Source of the DNA: Temnothorax longispinosus | Taxonomy: Eukaryota > Arthropoda > Insecta > Hymenoptera > Formicidae | Length of the DNA: 64,000 nucleotides | Direction: 5' to 3' | NCBI RefSeq assembly: GCF_030848805.1 | Contig: NC_092364.1 | Span: forward strand, 14,303,447 to 14,367,446 | Shown: positions 11,454 through 24,839 of the stretch, in pieces | Layout: every line of letters starts with the position of its first letter | How positions within the stretch are numbered: the first letter of the stretch is position 1 | Notes under the pieces: generated by a model | What the model was told of the DNA's origin: nothing | The model's input: only the letters and a program-made list of their open reading frames with translations | Databases searched by the model: none | Made by a program: the position numbers and the translations under genes

Positions 11454-13270
11454 CCGCTCTCGCATACCGTCTGTATGTAGTATCTGTGCCGCGCAGAGAA
11501 CAGGTGTCTAACTACCGACTGCCGTTCCTGATAGCTATAGAGCATACCCCAGGCCGAGTACCTTTATTGTAGCTTTATTGTACTTCTTGCTTCCTGCGGA
11601 TCGCTCGAATCCGTACAATTACACGTGAACTGCGACCGTAGGATAGGTAGCCACAACTCGCCTGTCTATCGATTAACCATTAGCGAAATTAATGGTGCCT
11701 GTAGACAATAGAATAGCGCTATAAAGCTTAAGAAAGCGAATTAGATACGAGACACCGGTGCAGATTGCGCTAGTCGCGCGCGTGTTTATGTCGGTCTCTA
11801 CGTGATTCGCTTTCAATAGAAGAGTATATAATAGCAGAAAGATAATACTATTTGCTTTAATTTATTTTATATTCGGCGACGCGTATGCGTTCATTCAAAC
11901 TGTACGTTTTGTTGACAAGAAATTCTCTCGATAATTTTTCTTCGCCGCTTCCATCATCGGAGAATATATATCAGCTAAACATGATAACCTACCGGTAAAT
12001 TACATGTTTCCAGAAATTACATCTCGACAGCGAGTCGACTCAGCCCAGCCACTCATTTTATAATGGGCAGAATGTTAAACAAGCGAGATGACAGTGCTCA
12101 CTATGCTGCCGGGAAAGCTACACTTGACTATTTTATGCGCCCGCGTTTTGCCCGCCTCGAGAGCGCCTCTCGCATGCGCTTTCTACTTCAGTTTCAAACT
12201 TTAATTAAAAAGGTGGAGTCACAATAAGGTCCTTCTACCTCCTGGGCCGGCCCTTACCCGTTCCCATTTCGCGCGTACCGCCGCGCCGCACATCCCGCCC
12301 GTGTCAGGGCCCTCTCGTGTCCGAGAGAAGCTATTTTAATTTCATTCACGGGAAATAAACAGAACAATGAAATTAACGCTCCGACGGGGCGAGCGTGCAT
12401 GCACGTTCGCGCGTGCCTCTAATGTATAGTCGAACTATATACATTTCCGGTACAAATGGCACTCCCTTGACAACAGTTCATTTTCGGCTGGATACGGTAA
12501 ATACGGGTGTAACCACAATGAAAGTACAAAAAAGAGTAGCGGGGGCGATTAAAAATCAACGCGCCCCGGCGCCGCGTTTTTCATCTTGCGCGTCGCTTGA
12601 TTAAAATTAATTGCTGCGTTTTTAATTACGAAATGAAATGTAAACATTAGGATGGACGTTTTTCAACGGGGAAACTTTATTTCGCTTTGCGAATATCTAC
12701 TTCGTTCTATGCCATTGTATTGAAAAGAGATGGGATTCTTTTTTGTACGTATAATTTTGTAAAATATTGGGGATGGTAATACAATATGTATATAATCGAA
12801 ATTACTTTATCGTCATCGGCTTACAAAAGCTGAGTGAACGAAAATTCGGAAAATTCTGCGGTAAGTCTTTTCGGGTGAAGGGAAGCAGACCCACTCGAGT
12901 GGATGTTCAGCAAACCGCGGGATTGTGGCTGTTACCAAGGCGCAGACCGATCTTTGATTAAGAATTTAAGCGGAATAAGTTGAGTCTCTGATAAAAGGTG
13001 ACCGAATTTTCGGTAGGTCGATACTTTGCTTCTCGAGTTGTCCCGGATTAATGTAGCATTTTTAATAATACACATGCATTATTATAATTCGATTTCACAA
13101 AAGCTATACAAAATGTGAAATTGAATTAAAAAATTTAGAGTTGGAAAATCAATAGTTTGACATCGAAATTAGAGAGAGAAATTATCACATTATCTACATC
13201 TATTTATGTATTATTTGTATCTTAATTATTCCTTTTATTTTTTATTGTATTTCTGTTATTAAATCGCTCA
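11454..13270. other. unique DNA, nothing recognised
   Basis: Mixed to AT-rich. A match to a 5' splice site (CTGCG then GTAAGT) lies at about 12859 after a short open frame from 12767, but the frame resembles no known protein. Confidence 0.4.
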
Positions 13271-13488
13271 ACTACACTGAAAAAAAATTTGCAAGAATTA
13301 TTTGCAAGAAAATAGATTTCTTTGAATTTTAGTTTCCTTAATTCAAAGAAGGTATTAGGTAGATTCGAGAAAATATTTTAAACTCAGAAAAATGTTTTCT
13401 TAAATCTACCCAATACTTCTTTGAATTAAGGAAACTAAATTCAAAGAAATCTCTTTTCTTGCAAATAATTAATTTTTTTCAGTGTAGT
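13271..13488. mobile_element. palindromic TA-target MITE, family A
   Basis: Termini are CTACACTGAAAAAAA on the left and TTTTTTTCAGTGTAG on the right, giving TA flanked ends typical of Tc1/mariner-type insertions. Long arms mirror each other: AGATTTCTTTGAATTT and CCTTAATTCAAAGAAG recur inverted. No coding capacity. The same arm sequence occurs at about 61.0 kb, so this is a dispersed family. Superfamily is inferred from the TA target and terminal inverted repeat only. Confidence 0.88.
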
Positions 13489-14789
13489 AAGAACATATAT
13501 TAAAGATTTCCATAAGAATAACAATAATTGTTAATATCACTTTACTCTGCTAGCAGTCATTTGGTCAGTCAGAGAAGAGTCGAGCAATGATTCACGGGGT
13601 AAAAACTATTGAAGCTAGCAGTTATTAGCGATTGTATCTGCGCGGCGGCAATTATAAGGTCGGCCGGCAAGCGTGACGACATTGGGTCATCGTCGGCACG
13701 TAATCGCAATCACTCCGCAATTCACTGCAGCATTTCACGCCGGCAGCATCATGAACCGCCGCATCACAGGCGCCGTGCCAAAACTTAATCTAATCTCGCC
13801 GCCTAGGAAATATTTATCGTATAATCAACCGATGGCCGGTCGTGAAGTGCCATTGCGTGCGTCGCGCATTGTCACGTCGAAACGATTCATAGCGCTCGTT
13901 TAATGAATAATCGACTCGTTTTGCATGCGATCATGCCCGCGTGATTACGTTCTCATTTTCTGCTCGATATCATTTGGTACGGACTGCGATTAAAGTATCG
14001 ATTTCTAGCGGCTAGACGTTCTCGCAACTATCTTTATTTCGCTCATAAGCAAACTTTTGTAATTTATCTTCGGAGACTCTTGACTCCATTTCGTATGCTT
14101 ATGCTTTCTATCGGTAAGATACGACCGCATTAATAATATACAAGTATCGCAATCGCGTCTCTTTCGTGTACATTGAAAAATATTCTGATATCTAATTTCC
14201 TGTGGAAAGTTACGTTACGAGCATAACACTCGGAGATAATTCCACTCACGTTTAGAAACTATTTCAATTACGCGAGGTGTTTATATATCTCGTTTATGAT
14301 AATATTACATTTCCTACAGTTTTATCTTTCGCTCTATAAAATCTGCATACCATTCACGTTTCGCTGAATTTATGCGTCGCGTACCAATTTTACTAGGCAG
14401 TTAACGAAAGTGGAGCGACATAGTCGCGCGAGTCCGCACAACGAAAGGACTGGTTAATCCAAATCCGCGAGGGCCTATTCGTCGCGCAAGATTAGCAGCC
14501 CACGTTAGTGATTAGGCGAAAGCCGTTGCACCAGTTTATCTCCCGCGAGGCTGCATGCCCGTATCCGCGAGCTACCTTCCGGATAATCTGACAAGCGCTC
14601 GCGCATTCGTTCGTCACGGTTTACCGCCGCTGATCTCGTCTCCCGGGGCTGTCTCGAGTTGTCGTTCAACTTTGAAGGAACGCAGTGCAGCGTGCAGCCT
14701 CGCACAGCTCGCGGGACGGCCAGTAAAGCGATTTGTTCCACCAATATAAAAGCAACTGAGGCAGGTAATGGCGTGGCATGACGTGGCGT
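13489..14789. other. unique DNA, nothing recognised
   Basis: Mixed composition, with no repeat or exon identified. Confidence 0.5.
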
Positions 14790-15004
14790 TACACGGAGAA
14801 AATTTTATAGTAAATATTACTATGGTGTCGCACTAGCTGCGGACCATCGAGGAATTTTAAGTTAAATTACTATGTTTATGGTAAAAATGACGTTATTTTA
14901 TCGTTTTTAAAACAATAATTATAGTATTTTAACTTGAAATTCCTCGATGGTCTGCAGCTAGTGCGACACCATAGTAATATTTACTATAAAATTTTTTCCG
15001 TGTA
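14790..15004. mobile_element. palindromic TA-target MITE, family B
   Basis: Ends TACACGGAGAAAATTTTATA and its mirror with one substitution, bounded by TA. Arms of about 85 bp are about 95 percent identical and share TAAATATTACTATGGTGTCG and CCATCGAGGAATTT. The loop is about 45 bp and AT-rich. No coding capacity. It is best read as a non-autonomous mariner-like element that folds into one hairpin. Confidence 0.88.
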
Positions 15005-15114
15005 CGTTACCTTTAAATCGGTAATCGGTGCCTCGCCATCGTCACTCCTTGAGATTACGTATCGCCGAGTTTTGGTAGGAAAGAGTCGCCGTGGGACGAG
15101 CCATGGAATAAAAT

Positions 15115-15116
<2 letters not shown>

Positions 15117-15162
<46 letters not shown>
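15117..15162. repeat. (GA)23 microsatellite
   Basis: Uninterrupted run of about 23 GA units. Frames across it giving Arg-Glu or Ser-Leu repeats are not genes. Confidence 0.97.
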
Positions 15163-15165
<3 letters not shown>

Positions 15166-15459
15166 TGTTAGACGCTGCTCCATTAAATTTCCCTCGCTGC
15201 ACGCATGGCACGTTATCGTGCAATTCGTGGATCGCATATCCTTCTTGTGTGGCAAATACAGTTTTCCCGACGATGAACCGTCGCAACGTCCGCAACCGTC
15301 TACTAAAATGATCGCTTATCAGAGATCTAATCTTTCTCCATAAATCGCGAACCGGTACCGCACGTGTCCGCCTTCCTCGGTGTCGTTAGCCCGTGCATAA
15401 CGAGAACTTTTACACGGTACGCATTTGCCGCGAAATAAATATATACGAGCGCGTGGTTA
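15163..15459. other. unique DNA
   Basis: Nothing recognised. Confidence 0.5.
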
Positions 15460-17410
15460 GCGTATTACGAAAGTGCGTGTGTTCACTTGAGAATTGCGTC
15501 ATCGTAGAAAGCGCTCGACGGTCCCCCGAGTATATAGGTGCAAACTCCTGCTTACAAGTATAGTCCTGTTCAGGACGACACGCAGGACTTAGCTAGCCAT
15601 GTTTATGGCGTAAGGAGTAGTCGCTTGGCGCTCCGCTGATATTTGTCTCAATTAATCTCACCGTGAAAGTACGAGTTACGTATCATTAAGAAATACGCGA
15701 CTAGGCTGTTATAATAAGATAACGTTGCCGACAAAGTAACACGCAGCGGATAATTAATTTCTGTAGACAGTTACTCTGTCTCGCACAAACGATGCAGCTC
15801 TCTTTCTTTCTGTCTCTTTTTATATTTTTCTTAAAGTTCGTAAACTTTTTCTCCGGGAAAATACGGTTTGTAATTTGTATCTCTGATACATATTTACTTT
15901 TCGATATTGAAAGAAGCAATTTTCTTAAATGTACAATAACTTCACATAACTTGGGTCCTTTTCGATAAAAATAGTGTGACGCCCACGTTCGCTTATACGG
16001 GCCCCCTTTGTCGACGTAATTATCTACGATAATTTCCCGCAGAACGCATTTTCCTGTATAGCCGTCGACAAATCATGCGACGATAAAGCGTGCGTGTATT
16101 TATCTTCATTACCGAGCGACAGCTCGGTCATAAACATAATCAGAAAGTTCGTTTAAAGCGCGCATAATATATTTATAGCTAAAACGATAGCGTATTATGA
16201 ATGCGTATTATGAATGTACAAAATGCTTCTACAGCGTCATGGTGAAAATAGCTACAAATTTCCGTAACGCAATAACTCGGTTTAATTCACAATTTCCCCT
16301 AGAAAATGGTGTCAAAATCGATATCTTTCTCTATTTTACTCTTTCTAATTTGAACTGCGTCCAAATATTTTCATTAATGTAAACTTTTGAAACTAAAATT
16401 TTTACTTTTATATTTTGGATTCAAAAGTTTCTAAAGAAAATTGAAAAATAAATTACAAATCGTATATTTTCGTGTTGCAATAATACTGAATTTCAACGGA
16501 TATCTTCTGCAAAATTTTGATATAACGTATTGCACAGAAAGATTCCTTCACAAATCTTGCTACAGAACTCGCATCGATGAAAAATGTGAATATTTATCTT
16601 CATTATTATGAAACGGTTCACACGTAAAGTTAATCAGGAAGTTTACTCTAAACGCGCCTTACATATATCAGCGATAGATTATGAAAGTGCATATCCATCC
16701 TATACCGAGGCTGCATCGGAAGTCTGCAAGCACAAACTTCCGAACCGTGATAACTCAGCGTAATTTAATAGCGTATTGTAGTGCGGAAAAGTCTTTGACG
16801 TATTTTCTTTTGCATATTATAATAATATAACTTATTATACGATATTTTTCGAGTCTATATAGCTCGCGTAAATATAATAGAGATTAAGAAATTTATCAAA
16901 AGAGTTAATAATTATTAAAGTATAATATTTTTATTTTAAATTAATAATATGTATAATTACGAAAAATAAATTATTAAATTGTGTTATAGAGATAATGTAG
17001 TTTTCTTATGGGAATCAATCTAACAAATATACTCAAAGAAAATTATTTTCAAGCATATACTTACATACTGTCTACAAGAGTATATATGAACTTTTCTATA
17101 TTTTAATATAAAATATATTAAAAATCTCTCCTCTCTGAAAAATAGCTGTATTGCTGTACTATAAGTGGAAAATGAGAAACTATACACAATTAAAATGAAA
17201 TAATGTAGGAGCGTACTTGGGCGTAATACATACGGCGAAAAGTACATGTTTATCCGACCTATTAGCTCGCTCAGACAAGATGAGGAAGTTAGGGCGCCGG
17301 ATGTACGATACGTTTCACCTGGCGTATTACGAAAGCGCGTATCCCCCAACCTGTAACCTGCATCGCCGTAGGAAGTGTTCGGTACACGCGAACGGATGCA
17401 AACTTCCGAA
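15460..17410 (+). repeat. four diverged copies of an unidentified repeat
   Basis: A core resembling GCGTATTAYGAAAGYGCRTAT occurs at 15460, 16190 (shortened), 16677 and 17322, always on the plus strand. Flanking blocks also recur. AATCAGAAAGTTCGTTTAAA at about 16139 matches AATCAGGAAGTTTACTCTAA at about 16632. GGATGCAAACTTCCGAAC at about 17394 matches GCACAAACTTCCGAACCG near 16731. Spacing is irregular (about 730, 490 and 645 bp). It is probably an old tandem or segmental repeat, not assigned to a known family. Confidence 0.5.
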
Positions 17411-19021
17411 CAGAGGGGGTAACCGACTGCCGGATAGCTTCTTTCGTCAGATCCGCGTGAAATCGCGCGCGATCAGCGATCAGCGCGATGCTTGTATTAT
17501 GTATGCATGTGTATATGTGTGTGTGCGCACCCGTGGCGTACCCGAAGGCAAACAGGAAGCGGTTCCCTGCAGGACCAGTCTACCGTTGCTTCGCGCCGCT
17601 ATCTGTCCACGGCAGCGCGGCGCAAACATTTGTTCAGGACGGGGGAGGAAAAGCGGTAGCGGCGGCGGCGGAGGTGCGAGTGGCGATGCGATATCGGTAA
17701 TAAGATAACGACTGTCCGGTGAACTGCACCCGGTCTCTTCTCTCAACCTCCCCCGGTTGTTTCAATTCCTGTTTCTTCCTCCCGCCCCGCCCGTGACCTC
17801 TCTCTTTGTTCTCCCCAGCCCCCGGTCTTGCTGTACTCTTTGTGTACTTGGTTCTTCCTCTTTGAAATAACCTGGGCTTCTACAAGAACCGCGCTCCCGT
17901 TCATTCGTTCGAACTTCCTCTATTGAGAATCCTCGGGGGCTTTGCAACTTGACCTTTTACAACGCCTATGTTTCTATATCGGTTAGTTAGCGGTTGAATT
18001 TTTGCCGAACAACAATCACGGGCCATTAAAGTCATCGGAGCTAAGTGCTCTTCCGAGCGCTCCAGCCGTCAGAGTAATTAGTGATTAGAGATCGAGCGCA
18101 GAACCATTTCCTTAAGCGCCTTAAGCGCCTCCACCGATTATTTCTGCCGACACTTAGGCGCCTCGATGCATTTGGATCCTGGCTTCGGAGATAGGTATCC
18201 GGAATGATATTACGCGCGATACCAGTTTTGCGGACCGAAAGAGCGGGCGCGTGTTATCCGGATGAATCGCGAGCACGTCGAAAGCGAATCGCCCTCTTCC
18301 AGTTCAAGTCCGTAATGCCGAACGACGATCGGTCGACGACGATTATGGCACTCTCGGTCGGAATCCTCTCGAAATCGTGATCCTTAAAAACGTCTATATC
18401 GCGTTCTTATGATTCTCATAATGGAGTCGTGTCTCTCGAAAGAAGATCCCTCGCTCCATATCCTCTATCCATGTCCACAAAGCGCAGAGATAGAGAGAAA
18501 GAGAGGGGGAAAAGAGAATATTCCAGATATTCTCTGGTCGTTCCATCCGGCCTACGTAATGCCAGCGGACAAAAGGAGAAAAGGATCCCCCGCGCTTACG
18601 CATCGCGCATTGTGCGTCCGCATTATTGGACCGCGCGCGCGGTGCCGAATCCACACGTGATCCAGCGAGTAATAAAAAAACAACGGTCCGTTCCCGTCCC
18701 GTTCTCCTCGAGGAGGGTGGTAGCGAAACTAGCCCACGGTGCGTGCGTGTATGCGCCGTGACATGGGACATGGTCGGAAGGAAGGGAAATGGGCTTCACG
18801 ATACCGATGGGCGAAAGGTCGGCGCAGGGTGTCGGCAGGACCGGCAGAATCGCGAGGCCGAGCAGCAACCCCCCTATATTCCGTACGGTGTGAGAGTCGA
18901 GCATGTGGCAATAAACAATTTGTTACGTCGAGAGGGTCGAAGCCTGCAACGGCATACGCTCTCGCGCATTCTCGCTGTTTCTCTCCCACCGTCTTCGTGT
19001 CTTGTTCTCCCTTTCCCTCTC

Positions 19022-19024
<3 letters not shown>
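17411..19024. other. CpG-rich unique DNA, no gene recognised
   Basis: It contains a short GGC run at about 17656-17672 and a duplicated GCGCCTTAAGCGCC at about 18115-18130. Overlapping open frames on both strands at 18.4-18.9 kb are compositional. Confidence 0.4.

Positions 19025-19057
<33 letters not shown>
19025..19057. repeat. (CT)n microsatellite
   Basis: About 16 CT units inside a longer pyrimidine-rich stretch. Confidence 0.93.
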
Positions 19058-19061
<4 letters not shown>

Positions 19062-22004
19062 TCTTAACTCGCTCGTCGACTATCCGTTTCCTCCCTTTCT
19101 CACCCCCTTCGGGGCCACCCCCTCGGCGTCTCGCTCGTTCACGCACGACGTTACTCCGCCACCGCCGCCGCCGCGCCGTAGCTGCGGAGCGACGTAACAA
19201 TCAATAGCGGCGCGTCACGTTGTTTTCTACGCTATACCTCCGTCCACGCCGCACACGCGATCGTTAACCTCTCGATTATCATTGCGACGACCGCCGACGA
19301 TCGCCATCCCTCTACCCTCGTGGCCCAGACCACGTCAACGTAGTTATACCGCGAGCATATCATCGTTCCACCGATGATGTAATAGTTTCAAAAACGACGA
19401 ATACCGTTATATGCCTGAGTTATGTTCGAATCTCTCCCAGCCGTTGTTCTTCGGTTAGTCGAAAAGCGATTTTACACACGTATTCGAGATTATATGCATA
19501 AGAGACAGAAGCTAGATATAGAAAGATAAATATTTTAAAAGAAGACCCCGTTGACTTTTTTTTATTTGGTCATTTTTTATATGTCATAAAATCGAAAATC
19601 AAAAAATCCAATCTCCAAATCTTGAAGAGGATGGATATATTTCTTTTGCTACAAATATATTTCATGATTAGAATAGTTTTATTGTAAAACAAGGGTAAAA
19701 AATCGCCTGATAAAAGGAAACTATATTAATTCTGGGATTTTCTCAGAAATTTATTTAATCTTTACTTCAAGTACCAGTGGACGGTTCAAAATGTCATGAT
19801 ATACAGTCTACTGCAGCGTTTAAATAATTTTTGTTTTAAAAAAATATTCTCTCGTTTAATTACGCGTATAAACGAAAATGCTCACTCGTGACTGGCTCGG
19901 TGATAGAAAACTCCTAGGATCGCGGGGGTAAACGAGAATCGAAGCCGGGGCAGAGGTACGCCAGGGGTATACGGGCGAATACCTGCGAAACGAGGAAACG
20001 TCGGAAAAGGCCAGGAGCTTTTTTCCTCTCGCTGCGTAGCGCCCGCCGTCCGCCGACATTATACGCACGCAAACGATAACGGAGGGGTCCGGGAAGAGAG
20101 GAAGAGATGCAGAATAAAATGAGATCGTATTATATGCACTCGTGAAAAGAAGCCGGAGGGGTCTGCTCGCATGTGGATCGTACAGCCACCGATGCACGCA
20201 CATTGCGCAAAAGTGTTTTATAACACGCGTGTCCGCGTGTCTGTGCGCGTATACGCATACCTGTCTGGGCGCACCGCCACACAGAGAGACATTCTTTGCC
20301 CCTTTGAAGGAAATATACGCGCGCGACGTGTGTGCGTACCGATGGTGCTCTTTTTACAAGGGAGAAACAAACGCGAATTCCGTTTTTGATGCGCACCGGC
20401 GCAAAAGTATTTTATAATGTCGGCGAAGATACACACGTACATATTCGCTTTGCTATAAAACGGATTTTTAACGTATCGCGCCGTACCCCTTGCGCGAATC
20501 GAGCGCGGTCGCGCACGCTACGCGACGTTGATCGCCGACGTTGGCGGTCTCGTTTTGGCGAAATCGTTCGTCGATCCGCGTATTTATCTACCGCGTTGAA
20601 TTCGCGTCAACTTTTTTATATACGAAAACTATGCGGAAACGAGAGTCGCGATGACGGTTATTCCGCGCGCCGCTTCATTCCTATATGCGGTAGAGATAGA
20701 TATCGTCGTCTATGCGCATGCGCTACGTGCGCGAGGGGGTATTTTATATACACCGGTCGAGGATCGCATTTCGTTTTTGATATAATGCACTTACATCCCT
20801 TTCACACAAACATTTTTCATTAGCCGGAGTTGTCCACGTACCGGTAATCGCATGTACGTGCTTTTATATATACTATATACTGTATATGCACCTCTGTGAA
20901 AATAAAACAAGCGCAGTATATAGTCTAGTATAAGATTTGTGCATAATTTGAATCTTTTTCGAGCGTCCGACTTTTTTTCGATCATTAAATCGCCTTTGAC
21001 GTGCAGTGATCTAAGTGAAAGCAATTTTATACAACGAAGCACGCGCGCTATCGTATACGTCGCTTTTTCACGGTCCAATATGCCGCATTTCATTTACGTG
21101 AAATACGGGATAGGCCAATATTTCTTTCCTTGGTACTGGGTACTGGCACATCTCGCCAGAAAGGTTTTTTTAATAACTGATGGTCAAAATTGAGCCGCAT
21201 AAAATTGTAGGTCATTTTTGGCAAATTCTATACTTAAAAGACGTATTTATGTCTAAGGTTTTATTTGAAAATTATCATTGTTGCGTATTCTATGATATAA
21301 TTTAAATTATATTTTTTACATGTTATATATTTTCCATATATTTTTTTTTATTAAACACGTCAAATCTTCGAAAGAAATGGGACTTATTAAAACATCTAAT
21401 AATCGACTGATGACTGATTCACACTCTTCTCTCTAATTGTAAGTTCTCTTAGTGTGCTTTGCAAAACCGCCTCTCTTCGTCACGTGAAAACCCGTTTCGC
21501 CAGCTCTCCGTCACCAATCCACGTCGTGGATTTCCGCTAAAACCTTCGCTCCTACCCTCGATTCCACAAACTCCGAGCGCGTATAGTGACTGACGCGTTT
21601 GTCGGCTCGCGGCGATGGAAACCAACGACAAGCGCGGTAACCAAACTCCATTAATCAAGCGGCATTCGTCGCTTAATGAAAAGGCCAAATATCGCCTACC
21701 GTGAATGAAAGATAGCCGCTCGCGGAAACGATTCAAACTGTCGACGTAAACTGCCAAAGCGGGCAACGTACAAATTTCGCCATGACTGGGCGAGGGTGGG
21801 TGGACGTATCGGATTCCGCACGCCTCGACGAAGCAAATATCCCTATCGCGTCCAATAACAATAACCGATGTTATCACAAAAATAATTTAGCTATCGGGCA
21901 CTGCGCCAAGGATATGCGCCTTAAGAATTCTTTTATTGTACGAAAGAACCGGTAGTATCTAAATAATGTAGAAAAAATAGTCACTATATAACAAAATAAC
22001 TATT
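19058..22004. other. unique DNA, no gene recognised
   Basis: GC-rich to about 19.4 kb, including a CCG run near 19156-19172, then alternating AT- and CpG-rich patches. At about 20.2-20.4 kb a GCGCAAAAGTRTTTTATAA block occurs twice (near 20206 and 20399), a minor direct repeat. No exon is identified. Confidence 0.4.
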
Positions 22005-22178
22005 TCACGCTAATTTATTCAAGGCCTATAATCTGCTCCACTTAGAGACTAACTCCATTTTGCAAAGATTCAACAGTTTCAACATATTTCAGAAATTAAA
22101 TTTAAACTGTTGAATCTTTGCAAAATGGAGTTAGTCCCTAAGTGGAGCAGATTATAGGCCTTGGATAGATTAGCGTGA
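22005..22178. mobile_element. near-perfect hairpin element, 75 bp arms
   Basis: The left arm starts TCACGCTAATTTATTCAAGG and the right arm ends with its mirror. They differ at about three positions in 75 bp, around a loop of about 24 bp. Shared blocks include CTGCTCCACTTAG and CTCCATTTTGCAAAGATTC. A weaker match (AAAAYAACT) continues outside both arms. No coding capacity. It looks like a MITE or foldback, superfamily unassigned. Confidence 0.8.
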
Positions 22179-22184
22179 GTTGTT

Positions 22185-22547
22185 TTAACCCGTTGAGGTC
22201 ACACCTCCTAAAAGTAACGTAGAGGTCACATGGGGTCCAATGGACCCCACAACAGTTTCCATTTGCGTTCTTTTTGATGTATCGACTCAAACCTTGAACT
22301 GGAATTAATTTATGACTTCCTCTTGATAATCCAATAATTTAAAAAAATTTTTTATGTTGAAAAAACGCGAGGAAAAAAATTTTTTTTCGAGAAATTTGAC
22401 TTTTTTTACAAAAATATTTATCAAAATTTTTTGAGATAGAGCAAAAAAACTTTGTGCGTTTTACTCTCAAAATAGTATATTTTTAAGAAAAAAATAAAAA
22501 AAAAAAGCCTGGGGTCCACTGGACCCCATGTGACCTCAACGGGTTAA
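22185..22547. mobile_element. piggyBac-type MITE with TTAA target duplication
   Basis: Bounded by TTAA on both sides. The 15 bp terminal inverted repeats CCCGTTGAGGTCACA are perfect. Each end also carries a subterminal palindrome of the form GGGGTCCAMTGGACCCC, near 22231 and 22512. TTAA target plus a CCC start fits piggyBac-superfamily non-autonomous elements. The interior is A/T homopolymer-rich without an open frame. It lies 6 bp from the preceding hairpin and may have landed in its outer edge. Confidence 0.9.
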
Positions 22548-24839
22548 AGAATAATGGTGTATAAAAATAAGATATTAATGTATGGAGTTAGAGTTAAAAC
22601 ATAATTTTATTATCGTGTAATAAAACATTGACTTGTATAGAGGGACTTGAGCTAAAAAATTTCTAGTGTTGGTCGCGCTAACCACTTTTCTCATAAGTTA
22701 CGCGCCACTGTAAAAACTTTAGTCTCTCGGTTTGTAATAATAGGCAAGAAAGGCCCAGCCCGTGTATCTCGGGTTCTATTAAAAAACTTGAAGCCAAACT
22801 ATTCTAATAAAATGGAGGTTGCACGTCGAAGGTACACGTGCATTCGCTTCTTTTGATATATATCCGTGTAAACGAGAAAAAAGCTGTAAGAAAAAAATTA
22901 TATAAAGTCGAATATCGCAATGTGAATATATTATTAATTGCTACCTACGGAAACATGACATGCATATGAATGTGAAGTGGAAGAATTAAAGGCTTTGTTC
23001 CATGAGAATATAAGGAAAAAATTAATATAATTGTGATCATTGTAACGATAATTATAACAAGATAATAATGACAGTGATCAGTAATAATAATTATTGAAAT
23101 AATTAGAGATAGGTGTGATGCGCGATATTAATCCTCGTTGAATACGACAAAAAGATAGATTCACGTGGAGAGAGAGAAAGAGAGAATGTGCAGAGGTATT
23201 TATATTAAATTGTACGATTTGCGTTTCAAATAATAAAGGGTTTATCAACAAAATCATTGAGCTCGCAGGATTCAGATTATATAGAGAAAAATAGAAGCGA
23301 TTGAAACTAATAATTGCTGCGTTGTAATCTGCTCTAAAAATCGTTAAATAAATGTATTATATTTTTGTTGTATATATAATATACATGTATATGTATATAT
23401 ATATATGAAACTTCGTTGTTAATAGATATTAAAAAATTAATTTTTATGCGGTAACAATGGAAAAAGCGTATGCTTTTAATTCTAATTCGTATAACGTGTA
23501 TAGAGATACACATGTAATGTATCAACGCACTCTCTTCAATATACGATACGTCGCGTTGCGTGCTAATTGTGCAATTAAACCGCGATTTAAATTTAATTCC
23601 TCCGACTCTTAACTTGGTGTTTATTGCGCGGCGTTTACCGATTTATCGCGATACTTTCGAATACGCGATATCGCGCGTTAATTAAAATCCGATGTACGTC
23701 CCGAGTTTTCACATAAAAATGGAGCAAAAATTCGCGCGACATCCCTCGTGTCGCATTTGAATTTTACCAACGGCTAGATCCAAAGAAGACACCTTATCCA
23801 ACGTCGTATAGATCGCAAAATCGATCTTCATATACATAAACGAGCCTGGCCATATGCATATGCACATGAACTGCGCTGATACGTGCCCGTGACACGTGCA
23901 CGTCCTCGTCCTCGTCCCCGTCGTCGTCGTTGTCGTCGTTGGGAATCAATTAGCCCGACATGCACCGGTACCTCTTGGGATACGTGTAACACCTACACCC
24001 TGCCATGCGCACGGAACACTTTTCGGCATTTAACACCAGACCGGCATACACAAACGTGCACGCGTGTGCACCATTTATAGAAGTTATTTTACTAGCGCTA
24101 CCCCGCGCGATAATATGATAATAGTGCTTTTAGAATTACACGCGGGTCGAATCTCGGCGACCGCGACCGCGCCAGTAACTTCCGGTCTTAATTACCGAAA
24201 TAATGAGTCGGAAAACTCGAAGTAACCACTTTTCGATAATGTGCTAACGCGACACTGCAAATGTAATTCATTATATTCAACGTACGAATTAATGTCTCGC
24301 AGTGGCATTCGTATCGAAAACATGTTCGACTCGTTTGGACGGCAGGCGAAATAAATGCTAAATACAGATATAATACTATATTGGTTAGTTACGTTATGCA
24401 GATAATATATCGCCGATCAATAAGCACTCGCGGCAGCTTCGTGCATTTGCGATAATACATCTAAATGCACTTAATTGCTTAATATCAGCAATTCTAACTC
24501 CATTATCATTGTACCACAAAATGCAGTTGCAGCCTGACGTATTTGGACTGTAGTTTAAAATAATCTAACAGCTTGATAAAACCGTTTTAAAAGATATGCT
24601 TTTAAAAAGCTACGGTATTTGCATAACGTTGACCTATATTACATATTTAATGGAAGAAGAAAATATTTTTATATTCGCTGCTTTCACAGGACCGCGGATT
24701 TTATTTTACCGCACTTTTTTTTACTCAAACAACCTCGCCCAAAATGGGCCATTGGCGCACAACATAGAATAACGCCGTTTTGTAGGTATTGTTGTACATT
24801 ATTAGAAAAATAAGTTTAAGTTCTGGGCGGAAGAAGTTA
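22548..24839. other. AT-rich unique DNA, nothing recognised
   Basis: It includes a TA-rich run at about 23374-23405 and a CGTCCTCGTC/GTCGTC-type trinucleotide patch at about 23898-23942. No repeat family or exon recognised. Confidence 0.45.

Noticed and set aside
11303..11572. Three overlapping open frames across the CG/CA microsatellite
   Set aside because: Translations are repeat-derived (Arg-Ala, Thr-His, Cys-Val) and lie on both strands.
18394..19207. Frames of up to 193 codons on both strands
   Set aside because: They overlap each other in several frames, contain CT-repeat Ser-Leu runs and have no domain pattern.
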